Assembly (NCBI GenBank): GCA_905147135.1
Contig: LR990048.1
Location: 20,444,563 to 20,508,562 of the forward strand
DNA: 64,000 nt
Source: Blastobasis lacticolella
Taxonomy: Eukaryota; Arthropoda; Insecta; Lepidoptera; Blastobasidae
Direction: 5' to 3'
The position numbers and the translations under genes are program-made. Positions 1-10,735 of this stretch are shown piece by piece (position 1 is the first letter of the stretch; each line of letters opens with the position of its first letter). The notes beneath the pieces are model-generated. The model had not been told where the DNA came from and ran no database searches. It saw only the letters and a program-made list of their open reading frames with translations.

Positions 1-505
1 AAATCGCCAAATATTATATTCCTTGAAAAACAGATCAACCACAAAAGAAACCATTTTGTTCTGTAATAATTTTCTATATTTACATTCCAACTTATATCAA
101 CAACTTCCTCCTCCATGCCTCTAGCTCTGAGGCATTTCTTAGCGAATTGTTGTACGGGGCTCTTATAAAATATGAGGTAGCAATTTCAGATATATTTGCA
201 TTACATTTTTGCTTGAAATGAAACGTTTCTTTACTGAGTCCCTCTCTGTGAAACGTGAGAGCATTGGATATTGGATATTGTTCAAAATTGGAATAAAAAT
301 AAATTCTTTTTAATTTTGAGATACTATTTTGGCCAGGAAAATATCATATGACTGTATGGTGTCGAATAGATTTTCTTTTTTTATGGCGACTTCAGCAGTT
401 CAATTGATTGATTATGTCCATATTACAATTTGAAGATTACTAAGACTTGCCACCCGCCCCGGGTTCCCTCGGCTCGCACAGGTTTTCTCGACTTTTTTAG
501 TCTTT
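1..505. other. No gene recognised
   Basis: AT-rich up to about 430, then a short GC-rich patch before the insertion at 521. No coding or repeat signal that I could name. Confidence 0.5.
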
Positions 506-520
506 AATATGCATGTGTTC

Positions 521-739
521 GGGGGGTATGGGGCTCAACCACCATCTTATGGGCTTGGGCTGCTGACAGACGGACGAGGCTCTGGCGAACCGGCTTCTCC
601 CTAACGGGTTGTGCGGGCCGGATGGTAGTCACCGCACATAAAAAGCCAAAACACCGCTAAATAAAAGCATGAAAAGGTCCGCTACACAAGAACTTGTAGG
701 AAAGCAGAGGCCGGGATAAGCGCTAGGACGACGATGATG
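521..739 (+). mobile_element. Short non-autonomous RTE-like insertion with 15-bp target duplication
   Basis: The 219-bp insert is flanked by AATATGCATGTGTTC at 506-520 and again at 740-754. Its last 50 bases (GTAGGAAAGC, then AGAGGCCGGG to the stop-containing AAGCGCTAG and a GATGATGA tail) match the 3' end of the RTE copies at 30173 and 23470, with 10 bases missing. The first 170 bases start with a run of G and match no other part of the window. The simplest reading is an internally deleted RTE: own 5' end joined to own 3' end. Confidence 0.8.
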
Positions 740-814
740 AATATGCATGTGTTCCTTTCGGAAGAAATTCCCTAACTGATGTTGAAAACCGTCTCAAAAT
801 CCATGGTTTAAGAG

Positions 815-1728
815 GATTTTCTTGTATATATAAATGACCTTCCATACATGGTGCAGAATATTGCTGGTATAGTATTGTTTGCTGACGACACTTCACTGAT
901 ATTTAAAATTAATAGGAAAGATAATAATATAGACGAAGTAAACTGTGTTCTTCAGAATGTGCTTCATTGGTTTACGATTAATAACTTAGTCTTAAACTCT
1001 AAAAAAACTAAATGCGTTCATTTTTGCCTCCCTAATGTACAAAGTAATCAATGTAATGTTATATTAGATAAAACGCAACTTGAGTTGGTAGAGAAAACTA
1101 CTTTCTTAGGCGTTAATATAGATTCAAAAATTCAATGGGGCCCACATATTGAATCATTGGCTAGTAGGTTAAGTTCGGCTGCATTTGCCGTGTGGCGAAT
1201 AAGGAGGCTAACGGATGTGAATACAGCTAGATTAGTTTATTATAGTTATTTTCATAGTATTATGTCATACGGCATCATACTATGGGGCAAGTGTGCTGAT
1301 AGTGACATCATTTTCAAACTACAAAGCGAGCTGTAAGAGCAATATATGGATTACGTCGACGTGATTCGCTCAAAGAATTGTTTAAAGAAATTGATCTATT
1401 GACTTTCTCAAGTCAATATATATTTGATAATATTATGTATGTTAGAAAGCATATTACCCAATTTGCTAAAAATACTGATATTCATAATGTCAATTTAAGA
1501 AACAAAAATAAACTGGTAACACCGTTATTCAGACTAAGTAAAGTAAATTCATCTTTCATGGGTAACTGTATAAGATTTTATGATCATATTCCTGAATGTA
1601 TTATTAATTTGCCTGAATTACAATTTAAAGATAAGGTGAAAACAACTTTAATGAAAAAAGCCTATTATAAAATTGATGAATATATCAATGACAAAAATGT
1701 ATGGTGTACTACTAGCTCTTCGAAATAG
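815..1728 (+). pseudogene. Jockey/CR1-like LINE reverse transcriptase, C-terminal part, frameshifted
   Basis: The reading frame picks up in the fingers/palm region (LVYINDLP), passes the catalytic LFADDTSL box at about 875-900, then the LNSKKTK and FLGVNIDSKIQWGPHI motifs, and the thumb-like region AAFAVWRIRRLTD. A single-base loss near 1325 puts a stop at 1334; the next frame continues as AVRAIYG and runs to the stop at 1726-1728. The 5' two thirds of the element (endonuclease, first part of the RT) are missing. It is a 5'-truncated, inactive copy. Confidence 0.9.
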
Positions 1729-2214
1729 GAAGTTATTTATAAATTTATAATTTTGTTAATTGGGTGAGGATGATTTGATGTGTAATAGTCATTGAATAAC
1801 AAATATTTTTTTAATGTGTACGGCATTGGCAGCGCATGCTCACTTAAAAGTCTGCCTGGTGGTGGCATGGGGGTCGGGTCGTTCTCTTCCCTCAAATATG
1901 GTTGAATTGGACGATGGCTGGGCCCTGCGTCATGCTCGTGAACGGGTGCTGCCTTGGTGGACTGGCCTGCTTTTGCTGTGCCATTTTTTATGTTTTTGAA
2001 TTTATTTTTATTTTTAGTTATCTTGACCGATTTGTAGAGGTTCACATCATATTCCAATCAAGACAGGCTCACTCAAATTAAATTGACAAATGTATCAATG
2101 CAATGTAATCATATTTAAATGTACCTGTGGGTTTCTTGCCGTTTCTTTTTCCCACAGATGGTCATTTTCCTAACTGAAGCGGCATACTGACAGACAGACG
2201 ACATTCTTTTTACT
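1729..2214 (+). other. Probable 3' UTR of the preceding LINE, otherwise nothing recognised
   Basis: No open frame worth calling. It follows the LINE stop directly and has no host-gene signal. Confidence 0.4.
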
Positions 2215-2530
2215 TATTTGTTCCGAGCTCAGGGGGCGACGCGGGTAGGCCGGCTGATGCGTGCGGGTGTGAGCGCCGGCGGGCTGGCTGGGGCCGGGCG
2301 CGCGCCGCACATGATTCGCCTAGGCGGTTATGTGCGTGGCGCGTATCGGTGCCCGGTGTCTCGCCGGAGTAAGCCCTCGCGCGCGCTGATCGGTCTGCAT
2401 GCGTCGCCCCCTACCTGGATGAGCTCGCTTAACTTCCCTTTGTTTTCCGTTAGATTTTTGACTTTTGAAAAGAGATTAATTAACGTAATCCTAATTCAAT
2501 AAATACTTTTTCATTTTCATTTTCATTTCA
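2215..2530 (+). mobile_element. GC-rich LINE 3' end with (CATTTT)n tail
   Basis: About 200 very GC-rich bases followed by an AT-rich stretch, AATTCAATAAATACT and a tail of CATTTT units. The last 180 bases match the minus-strand insert at 24987-25169 nearly base for base, so this is a dispersed element. The tail and the variable 5' truncation point to a non-LTR retrotransposon; no RT sequence remains, so the clade is unknown. Confidence 0.75.
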
Positions 2531-2627
2531 TTTTTTCATTTTAAAAGATTTAGCGGAAATACTTACAGATTTTTTTAGACAGACAGACGCGGAAATAAAT
2601 TTTCATTCAAATTAAGTAACATGGTAT

Positions 2628-2812
2628 TAAACAAAGTCGATTCCCGCCCTTTGTCCTTACTTTACTATGTATCGATGTATGCTTAAATCTTTTAAACTAC
2701 ACAACGGATTTTAATGCGGTTTTTAACAATATAGGGTGATTCAAGGTAAGAAAGTAAGAAGTAAGTAAAGTGTACACGAACAAAGTCGCGCTGGTTCCAC
2801 TTGCTAAGTATA
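2628..2812 (-). repeat. Dispersed moth repeat, 'GACTTCGTTCGCGT' type (possibly Helitron-like)
   Basis: It reads CCCGCC...GTC, a run ending AAATCTTTTAAACTAC, then ACGGATTTTAATGCGG and the diagnostic end AAAGTCGCGC. The same order occurs at 53575-53792, 54342, 57225 and, inverted, at 15360, 16665 and 27322. No ORF. A Helitron-like origin is a guess from the lack of target duplications. Confidence 0.6.
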
Positions 2813-3059
2813 AAGATAGTAAGAAGTATACAACTTTCTCTCTCTATCTCTCTTATCTCAGTTACCACTGGAAACAATGCGCCATTTCCGTCACGCACAC
2901 ATTGACGTTACGTTTACAGGCATTCTCAAGCAGTTTCAAGCAGTGCACGGTCGCGATTGTTAACGCAAGAATTCGTTGTAGTGTCAACTTAAATTGAATA
3001 TTATTTAATTAAACGATATTATTTTTGATAAAATAAAAGTACTTGTACGTAACTAAGAT

Positions 3060-3245
3060 TACTTAATATCATACAAGCAATGCACGCAGAGTCCGAGAAC
3101 TGATGGGTGACCATTTCAGACTTTGAGGCTAGTCGAACTTCAGCACCGCTACGAGTTCTAATGCCGATGATGAAGCGAGGTTGACCAAGGTCTTCCGCTA
3201 GAGACCCTAGGACTAGTTGAACAGTTTCAGGCACCACGTGACAGT
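3060..3245 (+). mobile_element. SINE-5S copy (5S rRNA-like head)
   Basis: The head reads AAGCAATGCACGCAGAG...GAACTGATGGGTGACC, close to the internal promoter part of 5S rRNA (GTTAAGCAAC... and TTGGATGGGTGACC). The body (GAACTTCAGCACCGC, GAAGCGAGGTTGACCAAG) recurs at 55405 and, in its first part, on the minus strand at 17578. Confidence 0.7.
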
Positions 3246-4159
3246 TTTAACAGAATAAGAAACCGTAATGGCCACCTTAATGGTTTCTAGTCGGAAATGC
3301 CTGTCTAGTCCAACATAAAATCACTGACCACCTTCCTTCTCCATTATCAGATCCACTGACTAATACCATAATATTGCATTTTTATCAATTTACATGTGTT
3401 TGAAATTTCAATTGAGTTGATTACTGGGAAGTGGGTCAAATCCCAGGTCAGGGAAAGGTTATTCTCAGGGTCTGATGATATAACCAGGTTGCGATGAATT
3501 AAAAAAAATTTAATAAACAGTAGTTTATTATTACGCTTACTAAAGGCATAATGTCTGAAGCTGGTATGGAAAATCTAATATACTTGAACACAATCTGAAC
3601 AGCTTGGGAAGCAATTATGATCACATTTTGGCAAGGATTAGATATGGGTCCTTTGCAAGGGACATGTTATTATAAACGATCTTTAAAATTCTATTTGATA
3701 TTTTAAATACTCCTTTCAAAATTCTAAATTCAGAATAAATACAGTAGCAACCCTAGTGAGTCGGCAAGTTTAGGTAATAATTTTCGAAGCCGACGGGAGT
3801 GGACCTTCTGTTAGTTTTCTATTTTGTGCGTGAGCCTTTACAATTTCTTATAAATAAAACGTTGAAAGATTGCTTCTTCAAAGTAAAATGTTCAGAAATT
3901 ACGTTCCAAAATGAATTATTATGATTGATCTGATTTAGCTTGATATTAAGATTCATTGGGTAAGTATCTCGGGGGATGGTAATGGAATAATTTAATTCCT
4001 TTTTTCAACGTAAAAATAAACTTCAACAGGGATGTGCAGAACACGTTTTCGAGAATTTTTTTTTCGTTTCGATTAAAGTAGGAATGAAATCAGAAACTGT
4101 GTATCCTAGTCATCATCATTTATCATCATCGTTGTGCTCTTGGAGCTCTGTTCGGTTCG
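3246..4159. other. No gene recognised
   Basis: AT-rich. Several short frames, none with family features. Confidence 0.5.
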
Positions 4160-4245
4160 CTTTGATCATGATCCAGGGTTTACCAGGTTTGCCATCTGAC
4201 CTCCGTTATCCTGCTACCAACGGTCCTCAAACTGTTACTAACCTA
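4160..4245 (-). mobile_element. SINE-T fragment
   Basis: Only the middle of the SINE is left (CATGATCCAGGGTTT, GCCATCTGACCTCCGT), in tail-to-head order on the plus strand. Confidence 0.65.
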
Positions 4246-4527
4246 CTAATGATAACTAAAGCAAATATGAAAATTTGTAAGGATTCGTATGTTTGTCACT
4301 CCCTTATAATGTAGCTTTACAGCTTAGCAATGGCTCAGAATAGCACATAGCTATAATTTATCCCGAATTAAAATAAAAACAATTTAATCATTTTCGATCA
4401 AAATAGAGCAGGATCTGCTGAGACTATGTCATAAAAAGAAGTCGAATGGGACAGGATTGGATTCTATTGACTAAAATATACAACCACGAGGTAAAATGGC
4501 GGACGAATGCTTGCACAGTAAAAGACG

Positions 4528-4871
4528 GTTACTGACGACTTCTTAAAAAGACGACTTCTCGAAACTTTGTCGTTGTTGACCAGTTCAACCCTGGCCAACC
4601 AAATTATCGACCAGTCCTAGGGTCGGGTTGGTCGACCTGTGCTGACCTTGGTAAACGTTTAGTGGATTCAGTAAGCGTAGGTTGGTTGACCAAAGTGGAA
4701 CTTGGACAAACTTTACTATACCATCTAAGACTTAGGTCTAGGTTTAGGCACTGTCCTAATTGGCAACAGGCGCACAGTCAATGCAGTGGACCCTGTGACT
4801 GGTTGACCAAGTTGGTTGGCCAGGGTTGACTTTGGTCAAGAACGACCAAGTTTCGAGAAGTCGTCATTAAC
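4528..4871. mobile_element. MITE with long inverted ends
   Basis: The left arm GACGACTTCTCGAAACTTTG and on to CAACCCTGGCCAACC (4550-4602) is repeated inverted at 4813-4865. The outer ends GTTACTGACGACTTCT and GTTAATGACGACTTCT also pair; the left one carries a partial second copy of itself. There is no coding capacity. It lies about 50 bases beyond the possible stop of the Beat-like gene, so it could sit in that gene's 3' UTR. Confidence 0.8.
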
Positions 4872-4942
4872 AGTAGAAAATATACAAAACTTATACAAAC
4901 AAGTATATAAAAAATCTAGTTACAGATACCCACTATTCTTAC

Positions 4943-5165
4943 TAAACATGTAGGACGATATATGTGGCCGGGCCGCCACAAAAAGCCGCACCGACATGCT
5001 GGCCTGATACGGAGGGCTGGTGGCAATCGTCGACCGGCACCTGAGGGAGAGGTATCCCCGATGCGTGGCGTAGTCGTCCGGGAACACATGGAGGGTCCTC
5101 CATGAGGCCCTGAGGCCTTCGCTGTCGGCTGAAGAGATGTGGGTCTCGCCGACTATAAGGGGATC
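4943..5165 (-). CDS. Beat-like protein, exon carrying second half of Ig domain 2; may be the last exon
   Basis: Open for 82 codons with no stop. The acceptor is a long pyrimidine tract ending TTTTCCCACAG above 5165, and the exon starts on a whole codon, as the exon at 44868 requires. The peptide contains EGLRASWRTLHVF and then GYLSLRCRSTIA, the layout of the back half of Beat Ig2 (a G-L-x-x-S-x-x-x-L strand, a short insert, then L-x-L-x-C). The Cys pairs with the one in the previous exon. End uncertain: a strong donor (GTAAGA) at 4942 would end it in phase 1 at 4943, but reading through gives a stop at 4920-4922, 15 codons after VAARP. If the donor is used, a further small exon lies in 1-4900 that I could not find. 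There is no obvious membrane anchor in the read-through tail. Confidence 0.83.
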
Positions 5166-5334
5166 CTGTGGGAAAAGAGAGGCGTTTGTGAGTGTCGTCG
5201 TGTTTGACTTCTGTAGTGAGGATGAGAGCTGGCTGACGGGGTGGTAGAGGTAAAGAGAGTATGTTGTGATGTCAGCCCGTTAAGTGAGAATGCTAATGAG
5301 ACAACTGGATTTGTGGGTGTCAAGACGTATAAAT

Positions 5335-5392
5335 AATAATCATCTTGGCGTTAATGTCCTGGTCGTGTTCTAGCGTACGAGGGCCTGACGAC
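5335..5392 (-). mobile_element. SINE-T fragment (tail end)
   Basis: TCATCTTGGCGTTAATGTCC and the following CGTGTTCTAGCGTACGAGGG are the last 55 bases of the SINE, inverted. Confidence 0.8.
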
Positions 5393-6104
5393 TGACTGAC
5401 TATATAGACGCCAGGCGCCTGCTGCTGCTGCCCGTAGTAGGCTACGAATTTTTAACAGTATCAAATTAGAGCTCATCAAAGAGCCAACCACCCGCCTGCA
5501 AATGAGCTTGATCATGGTATTCCGCTGAGAGCTATGCCATTGGTAGAACAGTCTCGGAAACCGATTGGGATCCCGTGACGGTGTTTTTTTTTTGAGGTCC
5601 TTTATTGTAATTATTTTATGTCTAAACGACAGACCAGTTAGGATCTGGCGAATGGTATTTATGACAAACACAAGTTTAAAAGGTTTTCTCTATACATAGA
5701 TATGCACTCGAATATCGTACTTTAGAATCCACCTGAATATAGTGTACTCGAATGCCATATCGATTTTACTTTGTTTTAGTTTTGGTACGTGGATCTGCGA
5801 TCTAAATTTATCATGATAACTTTCTTTTAAAATCCCTATAGAAATTTTTAACATAACCATATAGTCAGGCCTCTCCCTGGATTTGACTCTCCAAATTCCA
5901 ATTTTAAAAAGTCTATTTTCATTTTTCGAATAATTTCTTGTTAATATTAATGAGTGTGCAATGTTCGCCCGAAAATTACGAACGTGACGGAGACAAAGAT
6001 TGAGCACTCTTTCTAGATGCCTTTACTTTTGAAGACGTCAAGGATAATAATCTTAATATTGTTGTTTGTTTGATTAAAATTATATAGGCCCTCTATTTCC
6101 ACCG
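5393..6104. other. No gene recognised
   Basis: Intronic or intergenic. Short minus-strand frames here lack family features and splice logic. Confidence 0.5.
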
Positions 6105-6240
6105 AAACACTTTTTTTATGTTATACGGCAGACAAATAGGCATGACCTGATGGAAAGTGGTCACCGCCGCCTATGGACATCAGCAACACCAGGGGTGCTA
6201 CCAATGCGTTGTTCGCCTCTAAGGAGACCGCCCTTACTTA
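6105..6240 (-). mobile_element. CR1/Jockey-like LINE 3' tail
   Basis: It starts with a T-run (poly-A on the minus strand), then TTATACGGCAGACAAATAGG and the block with GATGGAAAGTGGTCACCGC, ending GCGTTGTTCGCCTCT. The same tail follows LINE coding sequence at 41475-41777. Confidence 0.85.
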
Positions 6241-6423
6241 AGTTAATACTTAATTAAAGTGTCGCTGGAAAGAATTTAGTAACTCTGTAAGTTTATTAAA
6301 CTTAAGGAAACAATGCTTGGAATATTTTCCATTCCATCATAAAACCTTATTCAGAGGCTTTTATTTACAAGAACATTCACAAAAGTATTACTATTAGAAA
6401 ATGTTATACTTTTAAAATACATT

Positions 6424-6613
6424 TCGTGATGAAACCTGCAAATTCAACCAAATTGAATTTGTTACCATGAATCCAATCTGGTCAGGTTCCCTGGTAGCCG
6501 GGCATGGAGGTTAGATGGTAGTCACTCCACTGTAATAACCTGATCGCGAAATCCTGGATCTTGGTCAAGGCAGACCCCGGGCTCTCGTGCTTGAGAGCAC
6601 AACCGGGACATTA
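6424..6613 (+). mobile_element. SINE-T copy lacking its tRNA-like head
   Basis: Runs from CGTGATGAAACCTGC to GGGACATTAACGCCAAG. The head and box A/B region are absent. Confidence 0.85.
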
Positions 6614-6904
6614 ACGCCAAGTTGATTTATTTATGTTCATTCTTTTAAAATACATTTCTTTCCACAAACATACCTACGTGACACTCGCAAACAATTTGGG
6701 ACCTGTCTGCGGCGGATAGTTGTAAATCCCGTGAAATTTAGGTCATGAGTCTAGTTCTACTATGTGCTATTTTGTGGCCATATAAGACTTCGTATGTATG
6801 AATGATGATGATGGGTTTGTTTAGGTACTATTTGAATGGAGTGTTCTCATTATCGTACGATAAAAGTATCCTATTTTCTAGTAATAGGTTTGTTTGTTGT
6901 TTTA

Positions 6905-6970
6905 ACTTGGTTTTTTATTTCTGTATTCCATAAGGAGGCACACGGGTGGACCGTCCACCTAATGGATAGT
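6905..6970 (-). mobile_element. CR1/Jockey-like LINE tail fragment
   Basis: TTTTTTATTTCTGTATTCC followed by AGGCACACGGGTGGACC resembles the variant tail at 41286. Confidence 0.55.
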
Positions 6971-7289
6971 TTAAATTTTATACAAATGTAAGTTGATCGC
7001 CAGAATAGATTGGAGTTACTTTGATTTGCGGGGAGATATTGATCACTTTTTGGCAGGAATTGACATCCCTAACTAGGATTATTAAAATTATGACCCACTT
7101 CGGGGAATAAGTATGTCACTGTAAGATTGTGAAAACGTAAAAGAGACGCAAGGTCGTCGAGTTACGGAAAATGCCCGGGTGTATCTAAGATTGTGTTCTA
7201 CGGGAAAGATTGTCCGGTATATCCACTAAGCAGTGTTATAACACTTGATTATTGGAGAAAAGTACGTATGACCCCATTTAAGCGACTTT
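6971..7289. other. No gene recognised
   Basis: Nothing I could assign. Confidence 0.5.
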
Positions 7290-7395
7290 CTTTTTTTAAT
7301 GTGAGGCAAATAAGCAAGAATGTCACAAGATAGCAAGTTATCACCGCCGCCCATGGACGTCGACAACACCATTAGATTCGACAATACTTCGCCGA
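7290..7395 (-). mobile_element. CR1/Jockey-like LINE tail fragment, decayed
   Basis: A T-run followed by GCAAATAAGCAAGAATGTCA and ATCACCGCCGCCCATGG. Confidence 0.65.
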
Positions 7396-7747
7396 TCTTT
7401 GAGTAAGTTATTGGCACAAGGAAATTGAATCTATATCACCAACGTACAAGGCAGCAGCATTTATAACTTAACCATTATGCCTTCGCGAATTCTACAAATC
7501 CTAATAATCTATTCAAATATCCAAAAGTTAGATAACCTAAATACCTACCCTTGAAGTTTCTAACAAGTATCCTTTGACTCTTTTGTAATGACACAAAAAT
7601 AATAGGCATTCACTTCTCTAGAAACATATTCGAGACCAATTTAGCAAAATTTAAGTCACGCAGGGCTACATTCAACAGGCGAATTCTAATATTATTATCT
7701 GTGTCAAATGATTATACAGGCTAGATAGGTCCAATTTCGAGAAAGAT

Positions 7748-8245
7748 GTCAATCGATGAATCCAGCTCGGTTGGGCAGCGTTCGGGAAGCTACGCCATAT
7801 ATTTTCGTCCCAATTACCGCCGTGTCTTAAGACGAAAGTCTTTGACCAATGTGTGTTACCAGTGATGACCTGGAACAGAAACGTGGCCGCTCACTATGGG
7901 CTTTGTAAAAAAGCTCACTGTCACCTAAAGGGCAATGGAAAGGGCTATGCTCGGAAAAGATCTGCAAGCGAACCATGGTCACCGACATAGCCCTAAGGCT
8001 AAAGTGACAGTGGGCAGGGCACATAGCTCGAAGGATAGATGGCAAAGAGACAATAAAGTTCTCGAGTGGTGACCACATACTGGAAGACACAGCGTGGGTC
8101 TCACAAAGTGAACCGACGACCTAATTAAGATCGCAGGTACCAACTGCATGTGGAAGGCACAGGACTGGCCTTTTGGAGATCACTGGGGGAGGCCTATGCC
8201 CAGCAGTAGGCGTGTTCCGGCTGATATGATAATGATGATGATTCA
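7748..8245 (+). pseudogene. RTE-like LINE, RT C-terminal region, decayed
   Basis: In frame from 7772: WAAFGKLRHIFSSQLPPCLK, then KVFDQCVLPVMTW, the usual post-palm motif of RTE-type elements (L-K-T-K-V-F-D-Q-C-x-L-P). A TGA interrupts the frame at 7757. Further on only pieces remain: SVG-like and RSLGEAYAQQ near 8185-8210, then a GGCTGAT...GATGATGAT tail. Stops and shifts make it inactive. Confidence 0.85.
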
Positions 8246-8339
8246 TCAGAGTAGAAAATTCTAGTCATCGAAAAAAAATACCAAAAATATTGCTTGTCAA
8301 TAATGCTACCAAAACTTTTGTGGTCTGAAAACTTGTGTC

Positions 8340-8592
8340 TATATGATGTTGTTGGTTATCTTGCCATTGATGTCCACTAGTACGGCATAAAGCATCAAAC
8401 GGATAACCCCGCTGGATACATTCATTATTATATTATGTATTTATATGCCAACGAAACTTGAATATAATTTTCTTGCTCGTCTTGGCGTTGATGTCCACTA
8501 GTATGACATAAAGCAATAAAAGGATTACACCCAATATACATACATACATTTGATGTTATGTATTTATATACCAATGTAGTTTACTTACTTTC
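8340..8592. repeat. Diverged direct duplication of about 120 bp
   Basis: The unit CTTGCCATTGATGTCCACTA ...ATGTATTTATATGCCAA (8358-8455) recurs as CTTGGCGTTGATGTCCACTA ...ATGTATTTATATACCAA (8482-8575). The copies differ at roughly a fifth of sites by eye. Function unknown. Confidence 0.75.
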
Positions 8593-8964
8593 TCGTCAGG
8601 GGTTCACTCACACAGATATGCAATTTCACGGGTCACCGGACACAATTGGTTCTATTCAATTTTTATACCCGTTCGTCACAATCGGGGTGATTTAGCATTC
8701 GAGTTGCATAGGAACCTTTCTCCCTGTCTCTTTAACTTTGTTTGTTTTTGTATACTTTTTATTACATAACGCAAAATAGAGGTTTATAGCAATGACGTCT
8801 TGGTCTACAACAAGATTTCATCCAACCGATCTTAAATAAATCAAGATTCTAACTCGAGATACCCTTTTCATAATATTACGTCTGGGTAGAGAGACACAAC
8901 GACGAGAAATGAAACAAGGTATTTTCAAACCCTTATAAATACTTGAGAAAATATATTTGATTTA
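8593..8964. other. No gene recognised
   Basis: Nothing I could assign. Confidence 0.45.
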
Positions 8965-9141
8965 GTTTTAGCGTCGACCGGTCGGGCGATCCAGATATCG
9001 CTGGATGGATTTAATTCTGAAAGACCTGCTCTAGGCATCCGCGATTGGCAGGAGATGGCGCAGGATAGGAAGAGGGCGATCTTTGGTGTCGGAGGTCAAG
9101 ATCCACTTTGGGTCGCTGAGCTAGCGCAGTAAGTAAGTAAT
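8965..9141 (+). pseudogene. LINE C-terminal remnant (RTE-like)
   Basis: Two frames together give SRYRWMDLILKDL, then IRDWQEMAQDRKR and QDPLWVAELAQ followed by a stop at 9138. The R-W-M-D...D-R-x-x-W-like spacing is that of the C-terminal end of several moth LINE proteins. A shift near 9030 breaks it. Confidence 0.7.
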
Positions 9142-9145
9142 TCAT

Positions 9146-9560
9146 TTTAGCGACTTACTTGAATCTTAACATACTCATTTTTGAATACTAATAAGTATTA
9201 ATTTTGATATGTTATTTATAAGTGAAACTGTTATTGGTTTTATAAGCTTTGTCACAAACTTTAGAGTAAAACTTTTTATATCAAGGCAATAATTTTAGTA
9301 ACACTTTATTATTTCAAAAAATCAAACAACCCACCCGCCTCCGATCGTCCTAAAGGTGTAAATTACACCAGTAGCACTGAAAATATTTGACACAATATAA
9401 AAATGGCGAAAAAACGCCAATTACACAGGTCCCAATATTCCGTTCACCACAACTGTACCGAGTGTCCACAAACGCTCCACCGCGGCGCCGCACGCCAATG
9501 AGGAGGAAGTGAAGCAAAACTGACGATAAATGAAGAGGGATGCAGGTTATTTCCCTTGTC
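9146..9560. repeat. Local duplication, copy 1
   Basis: The order GACTTACTTGAATCTTAACA, ATATTTGACACAAT, AAACGCCAATTAC, then GTGTCCACAAACGCTCCACC with GCGGCGCC is repeated at 9775-9990. About 200 bases in the middle of this copy have no partner in the other. The unit is not found elsewhere in the window, so it may be host rather than transposon sequence. Confidence 0.7.
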
Positions 9561-9774
9561 TACTTAAATTACTATAAATCGACATAATATATTTTCTTTG
9601 CAATAATTGAATTTTAAATTTAATAACAAATTTTAAATTTAATAACTGTAGTCCATTATAATATTTAGGCTTATTGTCCGTACTTAAGACCATAATCACT
9701 AGTATTTATGCAAATAAATCCAAATTTAAATTCATAAACCCTTAAAAAAATTTAGATAATATTTTACTCAATTT

Positions 9775-9990
9775 TACGGACTTACTTTCATCTAAACATA
9801 ATCATTTTTCGAATCCAATTATTCGTTTTTAAATGTGCAATTGAAAACATTTGACACAACGCGTAATTCCGAAAAAAACGCCAATTACCCAGGCCCCAAT
9901 ATTCCGTCCGCCACAACGGTACCGCGTGTCCACAAACGCTCCACCGCGGCGCCACACCAGCCCAATGGAGGCCATGACAAATACGTTAGC
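9775..9990. repeat. Local duplication, copy 2
   Basis: The second copy carries CTTACTTTCATCTAAACA, CATTTGACACAAC, AAACGCCAATTACCC and the identical 27-base core ending in CACCGCGGCGCC. Both copies have a CCAAT-like CGCCAATG or CCCAATGG just after the core; whether it is regulatory is not known. Confidence 0.7.
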
Positions 9991-10370
9991 GGCACTCGTT
10001 CCAATCGGATGGGCGGGGCGGCGGCGCGCGTGATTTCGGACTGAGCCGATTGCTTGAGTGGCCAATGTGCGTGAAATTGCATATTTGGGTTGTTAATACG
10101 GCTATTGTTGATTGGTCGCTGTAGTAAATACTTTTGGTTTACGGCCGTTTTCGGGAATGTGTCTGTGAGGTGTCACCGTGTGCGAACGAGCAAGGTTTAA
10201 CTTAGATAGTGGCGATCGACACCAAAGAAATTGGAATTTCGGCATTATGCGATCGTCAAAATCAAATTGACAAATCATTTTTTTTAACTTACATTTGCCA
10301 GGCATTTGACCACAATCGCACCTCATTCCTCTCTAACAACCAACGAACCAATCCTACCCACAATCATTCC
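9991..10370. other. No gene recognised
   Basis: GC-richer up to 10040. Short overlapping frames on both strands are by-products of that composition. Confidence 0.45.
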
Positions 10371-10470
10371 AATTTAAAAAAAAATATTTATTTCAGGCAT
10401 ATGCCCATAGTATACATTACAGACAGTGTAATAAGTTAGTTTTTTATAAATAATACAATACAAATATAAT
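10371..10470 (-). mobile_element. LINE 3' tail
   Basis: On the minus strand CTATGGGCATATGCCTGAA, ATAAATATT and an A-run: a common end of moth LINEs, with a polyadenylation-like ATAAA before the A-run. Confidence 0.6.
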
Positions 10471-10735
10471 TATAATTACAAATCTACAAGATTTACAATA
10501 TTTACCAATAATACCCAGACCAATCATAAAGCCGTATTGAACGCAGTGCGTTAACTTAGCAGACAAGCACTTACACTGTGAGAACGCATAGTAACGCTAC
10601 TTTACATTAATTAGTAGGAGAGTGTTGTCACCTAACTGAGATCCATGTTAGGATTATGTCGTAGAATTGCTACGTGGTTGTAGCATTTGCTACGATTGTT
10701 GTAGACATTGCTACGAAATTCTGATAGTGGATTGA
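10471..10735. other. No gene recognised
   Basis: Contains a short run of TTGCTACG-like motifs (10667-10720) of unknown meaning. Confidence 0.4.

Noticed and set aside
1737..2057. 106-codon minus-strand frame
   Set aside because: No family features and placed in the probable 3' UTR of a LINE.
2218..2502. 94-codon GC-rich open frame
   Set aside because: It lies in a LINE 3' end that recurs at 24987, where the frame is not kept.
4550..4865. Solo LTR pair
   Set aside because: The arms are inverted, not direct, so it is a MITE or foldback element.
5351..5671. 106-codon minus-strand frame just upstream of the third Beat exon
   Set aside because: No similarity to Beat Ig1 or Ig2, it begins in a SINE-T fragment, and the exon phases leave no room for it.
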